A stretch of DNA of 64,000 nt from Nevskiaceae bacterium (GCA_024234075.1 JACKOV010000003.1:558001-622000), one strand, 5' to 3'. Shown: positions 31,401 through 40,710, counted from the first letter of the stretch. A program made the numbers and translations. Notes: generated by a model not told the origin, from the letters alone.

Positions 31401-33278
31401 TTGGAACAGGACGTATCCGAAGACACGCTGACCGTACGCGGCAACTTGCAGGTGCTGTTGTCCGGCTTGCCGATCTTTGCCGGCCTCGATGCCGCGACGA
31501 TCGCGTCGATCGCCGCCATCTGCGAATGGTTGTCGTTACCAGGCGGCGCGACGTTGTTCGAAGCCGGCGAGCCGTCGGATTCGATGTATGTCTTGCTGTC
31601 CGGCTGTCTCGGCTCGTTCGCGCCGCCGCAAGCCGCCGATCGGCGACGCACGCTCGGGCGGGTGTCCGCCGGTGAATGCGTCGGTGAGATGGGGCTGGTT
31701 TCCGGCCGGCCGCGCATGGCGAGCGTCGTGGCGCTGCGCGACAGTGAGCTGCTGCGCCTCTCGCGCGAAGCCTTCGATCGGGTGCTGCGCCGCCATCCCG
31801 AAGCGATGCTGCGTATCGCGCAGTTGACCGTAGCCCGACTCGAATCGTCGGCAGGGCCGAAGCCGCGGGGTCGCGCTCCCGGACCGCGCAGCTTCACGCT
31901 GGTGCCGCAGGCACTCGATGTCGATGTCGCGGGCTTCGCACTGGAACTGGTCGATGCGCTGCGCCGGCTCGGCCGTGTCGAGCTCGTCTGGAGTGCGCGC
32001 GGCGCCGATCACACCAGCCAGTGGTTCCACGAGATCGAATCGCGGAACGACTATGTCGTGTACGTCGCCGAGCCGGCGCCGACGACCTGGACGCGGCTGT
32101 GCCTGCGCCAGGCCGATACGCTGCTGTTGCTGGCCCGGGCCGGCTCGCAGGCGGCGCCCTGGGCTTCGCTGGCCGCGGCGCGCGATGCACAGCTGGCGAC
32201 GCAGCGCGTCGAGCTGGTGCTGCTGCACGACGGCTCGCTGCAGCGCGGTGCGGCAGCACGCTGGCTCGCCGTGCAGCCCGAGGTCGCGCATCACCATGTG
32301 TGTACTGCGGCCGACGTGCCGCGGGTGGCCCGCCTGTTGACCGGCACGGCGGTGGGGCTGGTGCTCTCGGGCGGCGGTGCGCGCGGTTGTGCGCATCTCG
32401 GCGTGATTCGCGCATTGCGCGAGCAGGGTGTGCCGATCGACATGGTCGGCGGGACCAGCATCGGTGCGATCATGGGCGCGGCGGCCGCCTACGGCTGGCC
32501 CGACGAGCAGATGCTGCAGGTGTTCCGGCGCACCTTCGTCGACAGCAATCCGCTCGGCGACTACACCTTGCCGCTGGTGTCGCTGGTCGCCGGGCGGCGC
32601 GTGTCGAGCCGGTTGCGACGCGAGTTCGGCGATGTCGCGATCGAGGATCTGCCGCTGCCGTTCTACTGTGTCTCGGCGAACCTGACCTTGGGCCATGCCG
32701 CCGTGCACCGCAGCGGCGAGCTGTGGCGGTGGCTGCGCGCTTCGGTGGCGATCCCGGGTGTACTGCCGCCGGTGATGCATCACGGTGAAGTCTTCGTCGA
32801 CGGCGCGACGATCAACAACCTGCCCGTGGATGTGATGCGCGAAGCGGGACGCGGCCTGGTGATCGGCGTCGACGTCGGCGCCGATCGCACCTTCACCACC
32901 GATATCGACGACACCGATGCGCCGCCGTTCTGGAAGCTGATCAGCAGTTTCCGGGCCCGCGACCGCAAGCGGCCCAACATCTTCCAGGTGCTGTGGCGGG
33001 CCGGCATGGTCAACAGCGCGGCCGCGACGCTGGCGCGACGCCACCAGACCGACCTGCTGCTGCAGCCGCCGCTAGAGGATGTCGATCTGCTGAACTGGCA
33101 TGCCTTCGATCGCGCGCTCGTGGCCGGCCACCGGCATACCCGCGAGAAGCTCGCCGGCCTGCCGGCCGAACTGGCGCGGCGGCTGGGTTTGCGGATCGCG
33201 GCCGGTGTGCAGGCCGACCACATCGGCGCCGGTACCGCGGCCGCCGAGTCGCCCGAGAGCGAGTGGTTGATGGCCTGA
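31401..33278 (+). CDS. Cyclic-nucleotide-binding domain plus patatin-like phospholipase
   Basis: The 625-residue protein joins an N-terminal cNMP-binding fold (about residues 20-145, GECVGEMGLVSGRPRMAS) to a C-terminal patatin domain: oxyanion loop LSGGGARGCAHLG, nucleophile GTSIG (Ser353) and Asp in DGATINN (Asp467). This matches the bacterial NTE/RssA-like class that hydrolyses acyl lipids at the membrane. The frame opens with TTG at 31401 because no ATG or GTG follows the upstream stop; the Shine-Dalgarno site is weak, so the start is uncertain. Confidence 0.88.
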   Translation: MEQDVSEDTLTVRGNLQVLLSGLPIFAGLDAATIASIAAICEWLSLPGGATLFEAGEPSDSMYVLLSGCLGSFAPPQAADRRRTLGRVSAGECVGEMGLVSGRPRMASVVALRDSELLRLSREAFDRVLRRHPEAMLRIAQLTVARLESSAGPKPRGRAPGPRSFTLVPQALDVDVAGFALELVDALRRLGRVELVWSARGADHTSQWFHEIESRNDYVVYVAEPAPTTWTRLCLRQADTLLLLARAGSQAAPWASLAAARDAQLATQRVELVLLHDGSLQRGAAARWLAVQPEVAHHHVCTAADVPRVARLLTGTAVGLVLSGGGARGCAHLGVIRALREQGVPIDMVGGTSIGAIMGAAAAYGWPDEQMLQVFRRTFVDSNPLGDYTLPLVSLVAGRRVSSRLRREFGDVAIEDLPLPFYCVSANLTLGHAAVHRSGELWRWLRASVAIPGVLPPVMHHGEVFVDGATINNLPVDVMREAGRGLVIGVDVGADRTFTTDIDDTDAPPFWKLISSFRARDRKRPNIFQVLWRAGMVNSAAATLARRHQTDLLLQPPLEDVDLLNWHAFDRALVAGHRHTREKLAGLPAELARRLGLRIAAGVQADHIGAGTAAAESPESEWLMA

Positions 33279-33329
33279 GCCGCCGCGGCCGGTCCCGCTT
33301 TGCGGCGACTTTCGGTCGCGCGGCAGTGG

Positions 33330-34058
33330 CTACCGCTGCGCCAGCTCGAGCTGTGTGATCCGCGCTTCCAGCTCCTCGAGTCGTCGCTCGAGGGCCGACA
33401 GCGCATCCGCTGCGTCGCCGTGCGGCGCGGCTTCGGGCAGGGCGGCGGGTGTCGGGATGCGGCCTGCCGTAGTCATGCTTGCCGCGGTGGTTGCCGCGCT
33501 TGCTGCGGAGGTTGCCGGCGCAGCCGACTCCGCAGCATCGGCCTCCCCAGCCGCACCGAAGCAGTCGGCATAGCGCGCCTCGCGCCGTCCGGGTTCGCGT
33601 GCCAGCCGTCGGACGAACGGCCCGTCGGCACGGCTAGCGAGGCGCTCGAGCACCTGCTCGACCGCGGCGGCATCGGCGAACGACGCCATCCTCGCGGCGC
33701 GGCTGCGCAACTCGCCGGGGGTCTGCGGGCCGCGCAGCAGCAATTCGCAGAGGATCGCGAGTTCCTGCGGATCGAAGTGCAGGGTGCCGAACTCGGTGTT
33801 GCAGAGCCGATGCTGGTACTTCGGCACGCGGCTGCCGAAGCCGGATTTCTCGACGACCAGGTGTCGGCGCTGCAGCGTTTCGACGCCGGCCTGCAGCTCG
33901 CGCTCCGCCAGCGACAGCACCGGTTCGCGGTTGCTCTTCTGGTTGCAGGCCGCCAGCAGGGCATGCAGCGACAGCGGATACTGGTCGGGGGTGGTGATTT
34001 CCTTTTCGATCAGGCAGCCGAGCACGCGCGCTTCGAGCGGCGTGAATCGCAGATTCAT
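33330..34058 (-). CDS. YceH family protein (DUF480)
   Basis: The 242-residue protein matches YceH: LEARVLGCLIEKEITTPDQY at the N-terminus, LAACNQKSNREPV, RVPKYQHRLCNTEFGTL and LLLRGPQTPGELR, which form tandem winged-helix domains. A low-complexity Ala/Thr linker leads to a C-terminal coiled-coil (ALERRLEELEARITQLE). The biochemical role is not known. Its ATG overlaps the upstream hydrolase stop (ATGA), so the two share a transcript. Confidence 0.88.
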   Translation of the reverse strand: MNLRFTPLEARVLGCLIEKEITTPDQYPLSLHALLAACNQKSNREPVLSLAERELQAGVETLQRRHLVVEKSGFGSRVPKYQHRLCNTEFGTLHFDPQELAILCELLLRGPQTPGELRSRAARMASFADAAAVEQVLERLASRADGPFVRRLAREPGRREARYADCFGAAGEADAAESAAPATSAASAATTAASMTTAGRIPTPAALPEAAPHGDAADALSALERRLEELEARITQLELAQR

Positions 34059-35011
34059 GGTGTTGCTCCCGATTCTTTGGCGCTCGGTCGTACGGCGGCC
34101 TGCACCTGGTTTTCGAACGCCAGGATCGCTGCGGCGAACGCCTGCGGTGCATCGATGAAAGTGGCGTGGCCGGCACCCTCGATCACCTGCAGATGGCCGT
34201 CGGGCAGGCGCTGCGACAAGGCCGTCAAGGTGTCGATCGATTGCGAGCGATCCTGGTCGCCGACCAGCAGCAGGGTGGGCGTCGTCATTTGCGGCACCAC
34301 TTCATCGAGCTGCAGCGGCAGCGCGGCCATGGCGCGGCGGGCGTACGGCGGCAGCATCTGCTGGCTCGCGAACATGATCTCGGCGAGATCGGCAGGCGCG
34401 GGTTTGACGGTCATCGCCTTGACGAAGCCGTGGCCCTCGGCGATGCCGGCCTCGATGTCCGGCAGGCGCGCGGCGCTGGCGGCCCGGGTCGCTTCGAGGC
34501 GTGCGAGCAGCGCCGGATCGGTGGGCGGCGGCAACAGTCCGGCGTGGGAGCCGACCAGGACCAGGCCGGCGATGCCGGCCGTGCCGTGGTGTTTCACATA
34601 GTGCGCTGCGACGTAGCCGCCGAACGACCAGGCGACGATCAGCGGGCGGCCGAGATGCTTGGCGCGGATCACCGCATCGACGTCGTCGGCCCAGGTCCGG
34701 CTGCGGTCGTAGGCCGACGCGACCCAGGGCTTGCCGGAGCAGCCGTGACCCCGCAGATCGAAGGCGACGATCCGGTGGTCGGCCGCCAGCGGGCCCTGGT
34801 ACTGCTGCTTGAACACGGCGTAGCTCTGCGAGAAGCCGTGGATCAGCAGCAGTTCCCGGCCTTGCGGATTGCCGGTATCGAGCACGCAAAGCGGCACGCC
34901 GTCGGCACCGGTCAGGTACTCGAACTGCGCCGTGCCGGTCGCGGCGCCGGCCGGATCCGGAATCGAGGCGCCGGCAAGGCAGGCCAGGATCAGCGCAAGC
35001 GTGCGCAGCAC
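34055..35011 (-). CDS. Periplasmic alpha/beta hydrolase
   Basis: From the GTG at 35011 the protein is about 318 residues, beginning with a hydrophobic signal (VLRTLALILACLAGASIPDPAGAA). Fold marks are LLIHGFSQSY, DLRGHGCSGKP, the elbow AWSFGG with catalytic Ser, Asp in VGDQDRSQS, and GAGHATFID with the catalytic His. A complete triad is seen. It follows the AraC gene and overlaps yceH. Substrate unknown; the start is uncertain because the frame stays open upstream. Confidence 0.76.
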   Translation of the reverse strand: MLRTLALILACLAGASIPDPAGAATGTAQFEYLTGADGVPLCVLDTGNPQGRELLLIHGFSQSYAVFKQQYQGPLAADHRIVAFDLRGHGCSGKPWVASAYDRSRTWADDVDAVIRAKHLGRPLIVAWSFGGYVAAHYVKHHGTAGIAGLVLVGSHAGLLPPPTDPALLARLEATRAASAARLPDIEAGIAEGHGFVKAMTVKPAPADLAEIMFASQQMLPPYARRAMAALPLQLDEVVPQMTTPTLLLVGDQDRSQSIDTLTALSQRLPDGHLQVIEGAGHATFIDAPQAFAAAILAFENQVQAAVRPSAKESGATP

Positions 35012-35057
35012 CGGCTTGCAGGCGGGCCGCCGGTGACCGTACAGGGTGTCGTCGGCG

Positions 35058-35585
35058 TCACTCGCCCGAGGGCGAGGTGGGCGGGTCGTTGGTGTGGTCG
35101 CGTAGGGCGGCGGCTTGCGCATGCGCACGAGCATACTGGGAAGGCAGCATGCCGGTGTAGCGGCGGAACATCCGCGCGAAATACGAGCCGTCGTGGAAGC
35201 CGACCGCGTAGGCGATCTCGGTGACCGGCGCGGTGGTGTGGATGAGCCGGACGCAGGCCTCGCGAATGCGATAGCGTAGCAGGTACTCGCGGAAGGTGAC
35301 CCCGAACACGTGATGAAAGCTGCGGCTGAACTGGAACCGGCTCAGGCCACAGAACTTCGCGATCGCACTCGCCGGGAACTTCTCGTGGAAATGCTGCTGT
35401 ACGAACTGTGGTGCGCGCAGCACCGCCAGCCTTGACCCGGCCAGGTGAGCGGGATTGTCACCGATTTCGGTGCGTGCTTCCGGCAGGACGATGTCACCCG
35501 GTTCGACGCGAGCGCCGGGGGGGCGACGGTTCCTTGGTGTGTCTGCTTCTTCGAACATGCCGCAGCAGAATAGGGCGATCGGCAT
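35058..35585 (-). CDS. AraC family transcriptional regulator
   Basis: The 175-residue protein is short for the family, mainly a C-terminal HTH: SAIAKFCGLSRFQFSRSFHHVFG, REYLLRYRIREACVRLI, ITEIAYAVGFHDGSYFARMF-type second helix and a final YTGMLPSQYARAH. There is no large effector domain. ATG 35585 is chosen; ATG 35558 is equally possible and the long upstream extension overlaps the divergent small gene. Targets unknown; the following hydrolase and yceH are candidates. Confidence 0.82.
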   Translation of the reverse strand: MPIALFCCGMFEEADTPRNRRPPGARVEPGDIVLPEARTEIGDNPAHLAGSRLAVLRAPQFVQQHFHEKFPASAIAKFCGLSRFQFSRSFHHVFGVTFREYLLRYRIREACVRLIHTTAPVTEIAYAVGFHDGSYFARMFRRYTGMLPSQYARAHAQAAALRDHTNDPPTSPSGE

Positions 35586-35711
35586 GGATCGGCTAATTAA
35601 GTTTCCGTAACTTGGGTGCGCACGATGAATGTCGCGCACCTGGCGGTCGGCTGAGGGACCGGGCCGCTTCGGGTAGAATCCCGGGCCGTATCCTCCCAGT
35701 TGGTCTCCCCC

Positions 35712-36011
35712 ATGCACGACGCGCCAGACAGCTTCGACTCGGCTTTTTCCAAGGCGGTCGATTTGGGCAACAAACTTGCCGACAAGGACAAGGACGCCGA
35801 CCTGTGGGACATCGCCGACGGCCTGCTGGCCGGGGCCATCCAGTACTGGCTGTATTCCCGCCAGCCTTGCGGCGACGCGCGCTGCCAGGATTGCATGCCG
35901 ATCAGCACGGCCGAAGGGCGCATGGCCGAGCTCAAGCGGCTCACCGACGAACTGGCTGCCGAGAGCGAGTACTTCCATACTCCCACGGATTCGAACGCCG
36001 GGCGCGCCTGA
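35712..36011 (+). CDS. Small soluble protein with a Cys cluster, unknown function
   Basis: The 99-residue acidic protein has no signal peptide or membrane segment. Its single notable motif is QPCGDARCQDCMPI (Cys-x4-Cys-x2-Cys), which could bind a metal or be redox active, followed by a helical ISTAEGRMAELKRLTDELAAE stretch. The start ATG 35712 is preferred to TTG 35700. It stands alone between the AraC gene and a [2Fe-2S] subunit; I do not recognise the family. Confidence 0.6.
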   Translation: MHDAPDSFDSAFSKAVDLGNKLADKDKDADLWDIADGLLAGAIQYWLYSRQPCGDARCQDCMPISTAEGRMAELKRLTDELAAESEYFHTPTDSNAGRA

Positions 36012-36054
36012 GTCGCTTGCCCGTTCGCCCGCTTGCCGGGGGCGAGGGTGAGCC

Positions 36055-36525
36055 TCAGCCCGAGGGGGATTCGGCCTGGAGTGCGGCTGCGCGATGGATC
36101 GCGGTGCGGATGCGCTGGTAGGTCCCGCAACGGCACAGATTGCCGGCCATCGCCTCGTCGATCTGTGCGTCGCTCGGCCGGGGGGTCTTGGCCAGCAGTG
36201 CCGCCGCCGACATGATCTGCCCGGACTGGCAATAGCCGCACTGCGGGACGTCGATTTCGATCCAGGCCTTCTGCACCGGGTGGCTGCGATCCTTCGACAG
36301 CCCTTCGATGGTCGTGACCCGGGCCTCGCCGAGCGCCGAGACCGGCGTCACGCAGGCGCGGACCGGCTCGCCGTCGAGATGCACCGTACAGGCACCGCAG
36401 AGCGCCATGCCGCAACCGAACTTGGTGCCGGTCAGGCCGATGGTGTCGCGCAGCACCCAGAGCAACGGGGTCTCGGGATCGACGTCCACTTCCACTGCCT
36501 GGCCGTTGATGTTCAGCGTGATCAC
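36055..36525 (-). CDS. (2Fe-2S)-binding subunit of a xanthine-oxidase-type molybdoenzyme (IorA-like)
   Basis: The 156-residue protein has the plant-ferredoxin-type cluster site (FGCGMALCGACTVHLDG) and a C-terminal helical cluster domain (CGYCQSGQIM and NLCRCGTYQRIRTAIHRAA), the classic small subunit of isoquinoline 1-oxidoreductase or aldehyde dehydrogenases. GTG 36525 follows CAGGAG and fits the family start; longer upstream frame is spurious. The molybdopterin large subunit is not adjacent here, so it is an orphan in this window. Confidence 0.88.
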   Translation of the reverse strand: MITLNINGQAVEVDVDPETPLLWVLRDTIGLTGTKFGCGMALCGACTVHLDGEPVRACVTPVSALGEARVTTIEGLSKDRSHPVQKAWIEIDVPQCGYCQSGQIMSAAALLAKTPRPSDAQIDEAMAGNLCRCGTYQRIRTAIHRAAALQAESPSG

Positions 36526-36690
36526 GGATGGTTCTCCTGCGCCCCGGGGCAGGACGTTCGCATGCGCTCCGGCGCGGTGCAACCCATGCCGCCGCGACGG
36601 GCGCATCGCGTAGCCACTGCGTGGAAATCGGCGCCGCCGGCCCTCTGCTAGAATCCGTCGCGTTTTCGCGAGCGACCAGAGGACTCCCCC

Positions 36691-37755
36691 TTGAGTGATG
36701 CTGCCGCCGTGGCTCCTGTCGTGGAGCCGATCCGTACCGAAGTCGTGATCGTCGGCGCGGGCCCCTGTGGCCTGTTCCAGGTGTTCGAGCTCGGCCTGCT
36801 CGGCATCAAGGCGCATCTGCTCGATTCCCTGGCAGCTCCGGGAGGCCAGTGCACCGAGCTCTATCCGGACAAGCCGATATACGACATCCCGGCGCTGCCG
36901 GTCTGCGGCGCCCAGGAGTTGGTTGACCGGCTGCTGCAGCAGATCAAGCCGTTCGATCCCCAATTCCACTTTGGCGAGGAAGTGGTCGAGGTCGTGCCCC
37001 AGGCGGACGGACGCTTCCGGGTCGTCACTTCGGCCGGCACGGTCTTCGATGCCGGTGCGGTGGTCATCGCCGCTGGCGTCGGCTCGTTCCAGCCGCGGCG
37101 CCTCGGGGTCGAGGGTTGCGAGGTGTTCGAGGGGCGGCAGATCCACTACAAGGTGCAGAACGCCGCCCAGTACCGGGAGCAGTCGCTGGTGATTTTCGGT
37201 GGCGGCGATTCGGCGCTCGACTGGACGCTGGATTTCGCGCCGACGGCGCGCAGCTTGGTGCTGGTGCATCGGCGCAGCGAGTTCCGGGCCGCGCCAGCCT
37301 CCGTCGCGAAGATGCAGGAGCTGGTCGAAGCGGGCCGGATGCGCTTCATCCAGGGCCTGGCTGAATCGCTGCAGGTCACGGGTGAGCGCCTCGACGGCGT
37401 GGCCGTCAAGGGTGCCGACGGCACGCGGCACGAGCTGCCGGCCGATCATGTGTTCGCGTTCTTCGGCCTGCATCCCAAGCTCGGGCCGATTGCCGAGTGG
37501 GGATTGGCGCTGGAGAAGAAAGCGCTGAAGGTCGACACCGAGAAATTCCAGACCAGCGTGCCGGGAATTTTCGCGATCGGCGACATCAATACCTACCCGG
37601 GCAAGAAGAAGCTGATCCTGTCGGGCTTCCACGAAGCCGCACTCGCGGCTTTCGGCATCCAGGCGCATCTCTATCCCGAGAAAAAGCAGTTCCTGCAGTA
37701 CACGACCACCAGCCCCGTCATGCAGAAACGCCTCGGTGTCACCTCGCCCACCTGA
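36691..37755 (+). CDS. Ferredoxin--NADP+ reductase, thioredoxin-reductase-like type
   Basis: The 354-residue flavoprotein has VIVGAGPCGLFQVFELG for FAD, PGGQCTELYPDKPIYDIPALP characteristic of the TrxR-like ferredoxin-NADP reductases, a second dinucleotide motif IFGGGDSALDWTL, and the C-terminal TSVPGIFAIGDINTYPGKKK. The CxxC of thioredoxin reductase is absent, consistent with this class. TTG at 36691 is the start because no ATG or GTG fits. tesB begins 22 bases after the stop. Confidence 0.88.
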   Translation: MSDAAAVAPVVEPIRTEVVIVGAGPCGLFQVFELGLLGIKAHLLDSLAAPGGQCTELYPDKPIYDIPALPVCGAQELVDRLLQQIKPFDPQFHFGEEVVEVVPQADGRFRVVTSAGTVFDAGAVVIAAGVGSFQPRRLGVEGCEVFEGRQIHYKVQNAAQYREQSLVIFGGGDSALDWTLDFAPTARSLVLVHRRSEFRAAPASVAKMQELVEAGRMRFIQGLAESLQVTGERLDGVAVKGADGTRHELPADHVFAFFGLHPKLGPIAEWGLALEKKALKVDTEKFQTSVPGIFAIGDINTYPGKKKLILSGFHEAALAAFGIQAHLYPEKKQFLQYTTTSPVMQKRLGVTSPT

Positions 37756-37777
37756 TCGCCCCGCCGAATCGCCCGGC

Positions 37778-38665
37778 ATGGATCCGCGCCTCGCCGACTT
37801 ATTGCAGCAGTTCTCGCTCGAACGCCTCGAGGTCAACCTGTTCCGCGGCCAGAGCCGCGACTTCGGCAGTCCGCAGGTGTACGGCGGACAGGTGCTCGGA
37901 CAGGCGCTGATGGCCGCCTATGCCACGACCGGGACCGGCCAGACGGCGCACTCGCTGCATGCCTACTTCCTGCGCCGTGGCGACTACGAGCAGCCGATCG
38001 TCTACCAGGTCGATCGCAGTCGCGACGGTCGGTCGTTCGCGTCGCGACGGGTGATCGCGATCCAGCACGGCGAGCAGATCTTCACGCTCGCGGCCTCGTT
38101 CCAGCGGCCGGAGTCCGGCATCGAACACCAGGTGGCGATGCCATCGGTGCCGCCGCCGGAAGCGCTGCCGGATTCCACCCACCTGGCCGCCGAGGCGCTC
38201 GCGCGGCTGCCGGAGAGAATGCGCCGCTTCATGGCGCAGGAGCGCCCGTTCGAGCTGCGGCGCGTCGAGCCGCTGGACGTGCTGCAGCCGCGCAAGGTCG
38301 CCCCGATCCAGCATGTCTGGCTGCGGACGGTTGACCGCCTGCCCGACGACGATCAGTTGCACCGCTGCCTGCTCGCCTATGTGTCGGACTACAATCTGCT
38401 GGCGACGGCGACGCTGCCGCATGCGCTGCGGACCCTGGATGTGGGAATGGTGACCGCGAGCCTCGATCATGCGGTGTGGTTCCATCGGCCGTTCCGCCTC
38501 GATGACTGGCTGCTCTACTCGATGGACAGCCCGAGCGCGAGCGGGTCGCGCGGTTTCGTGCGCGGCAGCATCTATTCGCGCGACGGACGGCTGGTAGCGA
38601 GTACGGCGCAGGAGGGTTTGATCCGCGTCGTGGCCGAACCCGCGGCGGTTGAAGCCGTCGAATAG
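37778..38665 (+). CDS. tesB: Acyl-CoA thioesterase II
   Basis: The 295-residue double hot-dog protein begins MDPRLADLLQQFSLERLEVN and has RGQSRDFGSPQVYGGQVLGQAL and TASLDHAVWFHRPFRLDDW with the catalytic Asp, all typical of TesB, which hydrolyses acyl-CoAs. The ATG 37778 start gives the family N-terminus; 37736 would overlap the reductase. It follows the ferredoxin-NADP reductase closely. Confidence 0.93.
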   Translation: MDPRLADLLQQFSLERLEVNLFRGQSRDFGSPQVYGGQVLGQALMAAYATTGTGQTAHSLHAYFLRRGDYEQPIVYQVDRSRDGRSFASRRVIAIQHGEQIFTLAASFQRPESGIEHQVAMPSVPPPEALPDSTHLAAEALARLPERMRRFMAQERPFELRRVEPLDVLQPRKVAPIQHVWLRTVDRLPDDDQLHRCLLAYVSDYNLLATATLPHALRTLDVGMVTASLDHAVWFHRPFRLDDWLLYSMDSPSASGSRGFVRGSIYSRDGRLVASTAQEGLIRVVAEPAAVEAVE

Positions 38666-38775
38666 CCGCATGCCGGACATTCGCCCGGCACGTTAAGGCC
38701 GTGTTCAGGCGCGTGGCTTAGATTGAACGGTGCGGCACGGGGGCCGCCCGAAACGACGATCCAGGAGACGACAGA

Positions 38776-39195
38776 ATGTGTGAGCGCAGCAGCGTGGCGA
38801 AGTGGGCCGGTATGATGGTGCTGGCGATGGCAATGACCGCTGCGGTCCAGGCGCAACAGCCGGCCGCCGAGGCCGATGCCGCTGCGGCGGAGCTGAAGCG
38901 CGGCCGCCTGCTCTACATCCAGTGCCGGGCCTGTCACGAGCTCAAGGCCGGCGAACCCCACAAGGTCGGGCCGAACCTGCACGGCATCATGGACCGCAAG
39001 GTCGCCGCCGCCCAAGGCTTTGCCTATTCTGCGGCCCTGAAGGGCGCGTCCCTGGTCTGGAACCGGGAGACGTTCGACAAGTGGCTGGAGAAACCGAGTG
39101 CGGTGGTGCCGGGCAATTCGATGGCGTTCGCCGGCATCGCCAGTCCGAAGGATCGCGCCGCGCTGATCGCCTACATCGCAGCCGAATCGAAATAA
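38776..39195 (+). CDS. Class I c-type cytochrome, periplasmic
   Basis: The 139-residue precursor has a signal peptide (GMMVLAMAMTAAVQAQ), the haem site QCRACHELKAGEPHKVGPNLHG and a Met ligand in GNSMAFAGI, as in cytochrome c2/c552-type proteins. Electron carrier between respiratory complexes is the likely role. Its 3' end overlaps the convergent DUF4112 gene by 25 bases. Confidence 0.92.
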   Translation: MCERSSVAKWAGMMVLAMAMTAAVQAQQPAAEADAAAAELKRGRLLYIQCRACHELKAGEPHKVGPNLHGIMDRKVAAAQGFAYSAALKGASLVWNRETFDKWLEKPSAVVPGNSMAFAGIASPKDRAALIAYIAAESK

Positions 39196-39674
39196 GTCCA
39201 GGCCCAGCGCGCGGCCGCGACCGTCAGTCCCAGGACGACGACGATCGCGAGCGCCGCCGCCGCCGGCACCGCCCAGAGCGCCAGCCGGCTGGTGCGCTCG
39301 ATGCGCCGCGGCTGTTCGAGCCAGCGTTCGAGCAGGGCGTGATTGCGCTGGTGCGCCTTGAACGTCGCGTCGAACAGGTCGCCGGCGACCGGCACCGATC
39401 CCAGCGTCGCATCCAGCACGACATTGGCGATCATCCGCAACTGCACCGCCACCGGCACGCCCATGCGTCGTGCCAGCGTGATGCCGTAGGCCGCGAACGC
39501 GGCACCCAGCAGATCGCCGATGCCGGGCAGCAGGCCGAGCAGCGGGTCGAGGCCGAAGCGCCAGTTCGTGCCGGGGATACGGAACGCGTGGTCGAACAGC
39601 TGCGCCAAGGCGCGGTGCCGCAGGAAAATCCCGACGTGCTCGCGCGGCAGATATTGCGGCTGCGGATCGCTCAC
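39171..39674 (-). CDS. DUF4112-like membrane protein
   Basis: The 167-residue protein matches the DUF4112 pattern: DHAFRIPGTNWRFGLDPLLG, LLPGIGDLLGA, GSVPVAGDLFDATFKAH with conserved Asp and Pro, and a C-terminal hydrophobic helix (ALWAVPAAAALAIVVVLGL). It is probably an inner membrane protein of unknown function. It overlaps the convergent cytochrome gene at the 3' end and follows the lipoprotein hydrolase gene after 25 bases. Confidence 0.82.
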   Translation of the reverse strand: MSDPQPQYLPREHVGIFLRHRALAQLFDHAFRIPGTNWRFGLDPLLGLLPGIGDLLGAAFAAYGITLARRMGVPVAVQLRMIANVVLDATLGSVPVAGDLFDATFKAHQRNHALLERWLEQPRRIERTSRLALWAVPAAAALAIVVVLGLTVAAARWAWTYFDSAAM

Positions 39675-39699
39675 GGCAGGTCGAGGCGAGCCGGGACGT

Positions 39700-40710
39700 T
39701 CAACCCGTTGCAGCCGCGGCGGCGTGCTGCAGCAGCGCGCGGATCTCGGTATCGAGGATCGGATTGAAGCGGGCCGGATCCTCCATCATCAGGAAATGAC
39801 CGAGGCCGGGGACGATGACGGCGCGGAAATCCGGCACCTGCTTGCGGATCCGCGCCTCGTCGGTGACGCCGCCGAGATCGGCATTGATCGCCACGATCGG
39901 CACCGACAGCGCGCGCATCGTGTCGGCCCCATCCCAGGACAGCAGCGCCCGCATCGCCGGGATCGCCACCGCCGGCGGTGCCTGCGACATGTCGTCGGCA
40001 ATGCGGCGCATCAGCGTGGGATCGCTGCCCGGGGCGAACAGCGACGATTCGACCATGGCCCGGGTCGTGCCGATGAAGTCCTGCTCCAGGGCCGCCAGGC
40101 GCGGCCGCAGCGCGCTGTCGTGCGGGCGCGGCAAGCCAATGTTCTTCAGGGTGTCGACACCGATCAAGCCGATCACTCGCGGGCCAATCTGCCGTGCGGC
40201 CTCGACCATCACCGGGCCGCCCATCGAGTGCCCGACCAGCACGACCTGCGGATGTTTCGGCAGGGCCGCGACGACGGCAGCGACATCGGCGCCGAAAGCG
40301 GCCATCGACCAGTCGCTGCGGTTCGCACCCGAACCGCCATGGCCGGCCAGGTCGACCGTGGCCACGGTGTAGCGGCTTTTCAGATCGGCCACCTGTGCCT
40401 GCCAGTAGTTCGAGTCGCAGGACCAGCCGTGGATCAGCACCAACAGCGGCTCGCCGGCACCGTAGACCCGGTACTGCACGTGCACGCTGCCGGCGGCCGA
40501 ATCCACCAGCCGCGGACTGCCATCGGGCACCACCGCGGCCGGGTCGGTTGCGGCTGCCGCAGCGACGGAATCCGTACTCGCGGGGCTGTCGGTGGCGGGC
40601 CGGGGCGTGCTGGCTGGGGGTGTCGCGCGCGAGCAGGCGGCGGGGCCGCCGGCCAGTGCGAAGCCGAGCAGGGCGAAGAGCAGCGGACGGAGCGGGTGGT
40701 GGGCGGTCAT
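39700..40710 (-). CDS. Alpha/beta hydrolase lipoprotein
   Basis: The 336-residue protein has a lipoprotein signal (LLFALLGFALAGGPAAC with Cys 26 region), a Pro/Ala/Thr-rich linker and a hydrolase fold: LVLIHGWSCDSNYWQAQV, DLAGHGGSG, nucleophile VLVGHSMGGP and the late GLGHFLMMEDP with catalytic His. A complete triad is likely. ATG 40710 overlaps the upstream FAD oxidase stop (ATGA). It is the last gene of that pair; substrate unknown. Confidence 0.85.
   Translation of the reverse strand: MTAHHPLRPLLFALLGFALAGGPAACSRATPPASTPRPATDSPASTDSVAAAAATDPAAVVPDGSPRLVDSAAGSVHVQYRVYGAGEPLLVLIHGWSCDSNYWQAQVADLKSRYTVATVDLAGHGGSGANRSDWSMAAFGADVAAVVAALPKHPQVVLVGHSMGGPVMVEAARQIGPRVIGLIGVDTLKNIGLPRPHDSALRPRLAALEQDFIGTTRAMVESSLFAPGSDPTLMRRIADDMSQAPPAVAIPAMRALLSWDGADTMRALSVPIVAINADLGGVTDEARIRKQVPDFRAVIVPGLGHFLMMEDPARFNPILDTEIRALLQHAAAAATG

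Noticed and set aside
38669..38690. TGCCGG/CCGGCA inverted repeat after tesB
   Set aside because: The six-pair stem with long loop and no T tract is expected by chance in this GC content.
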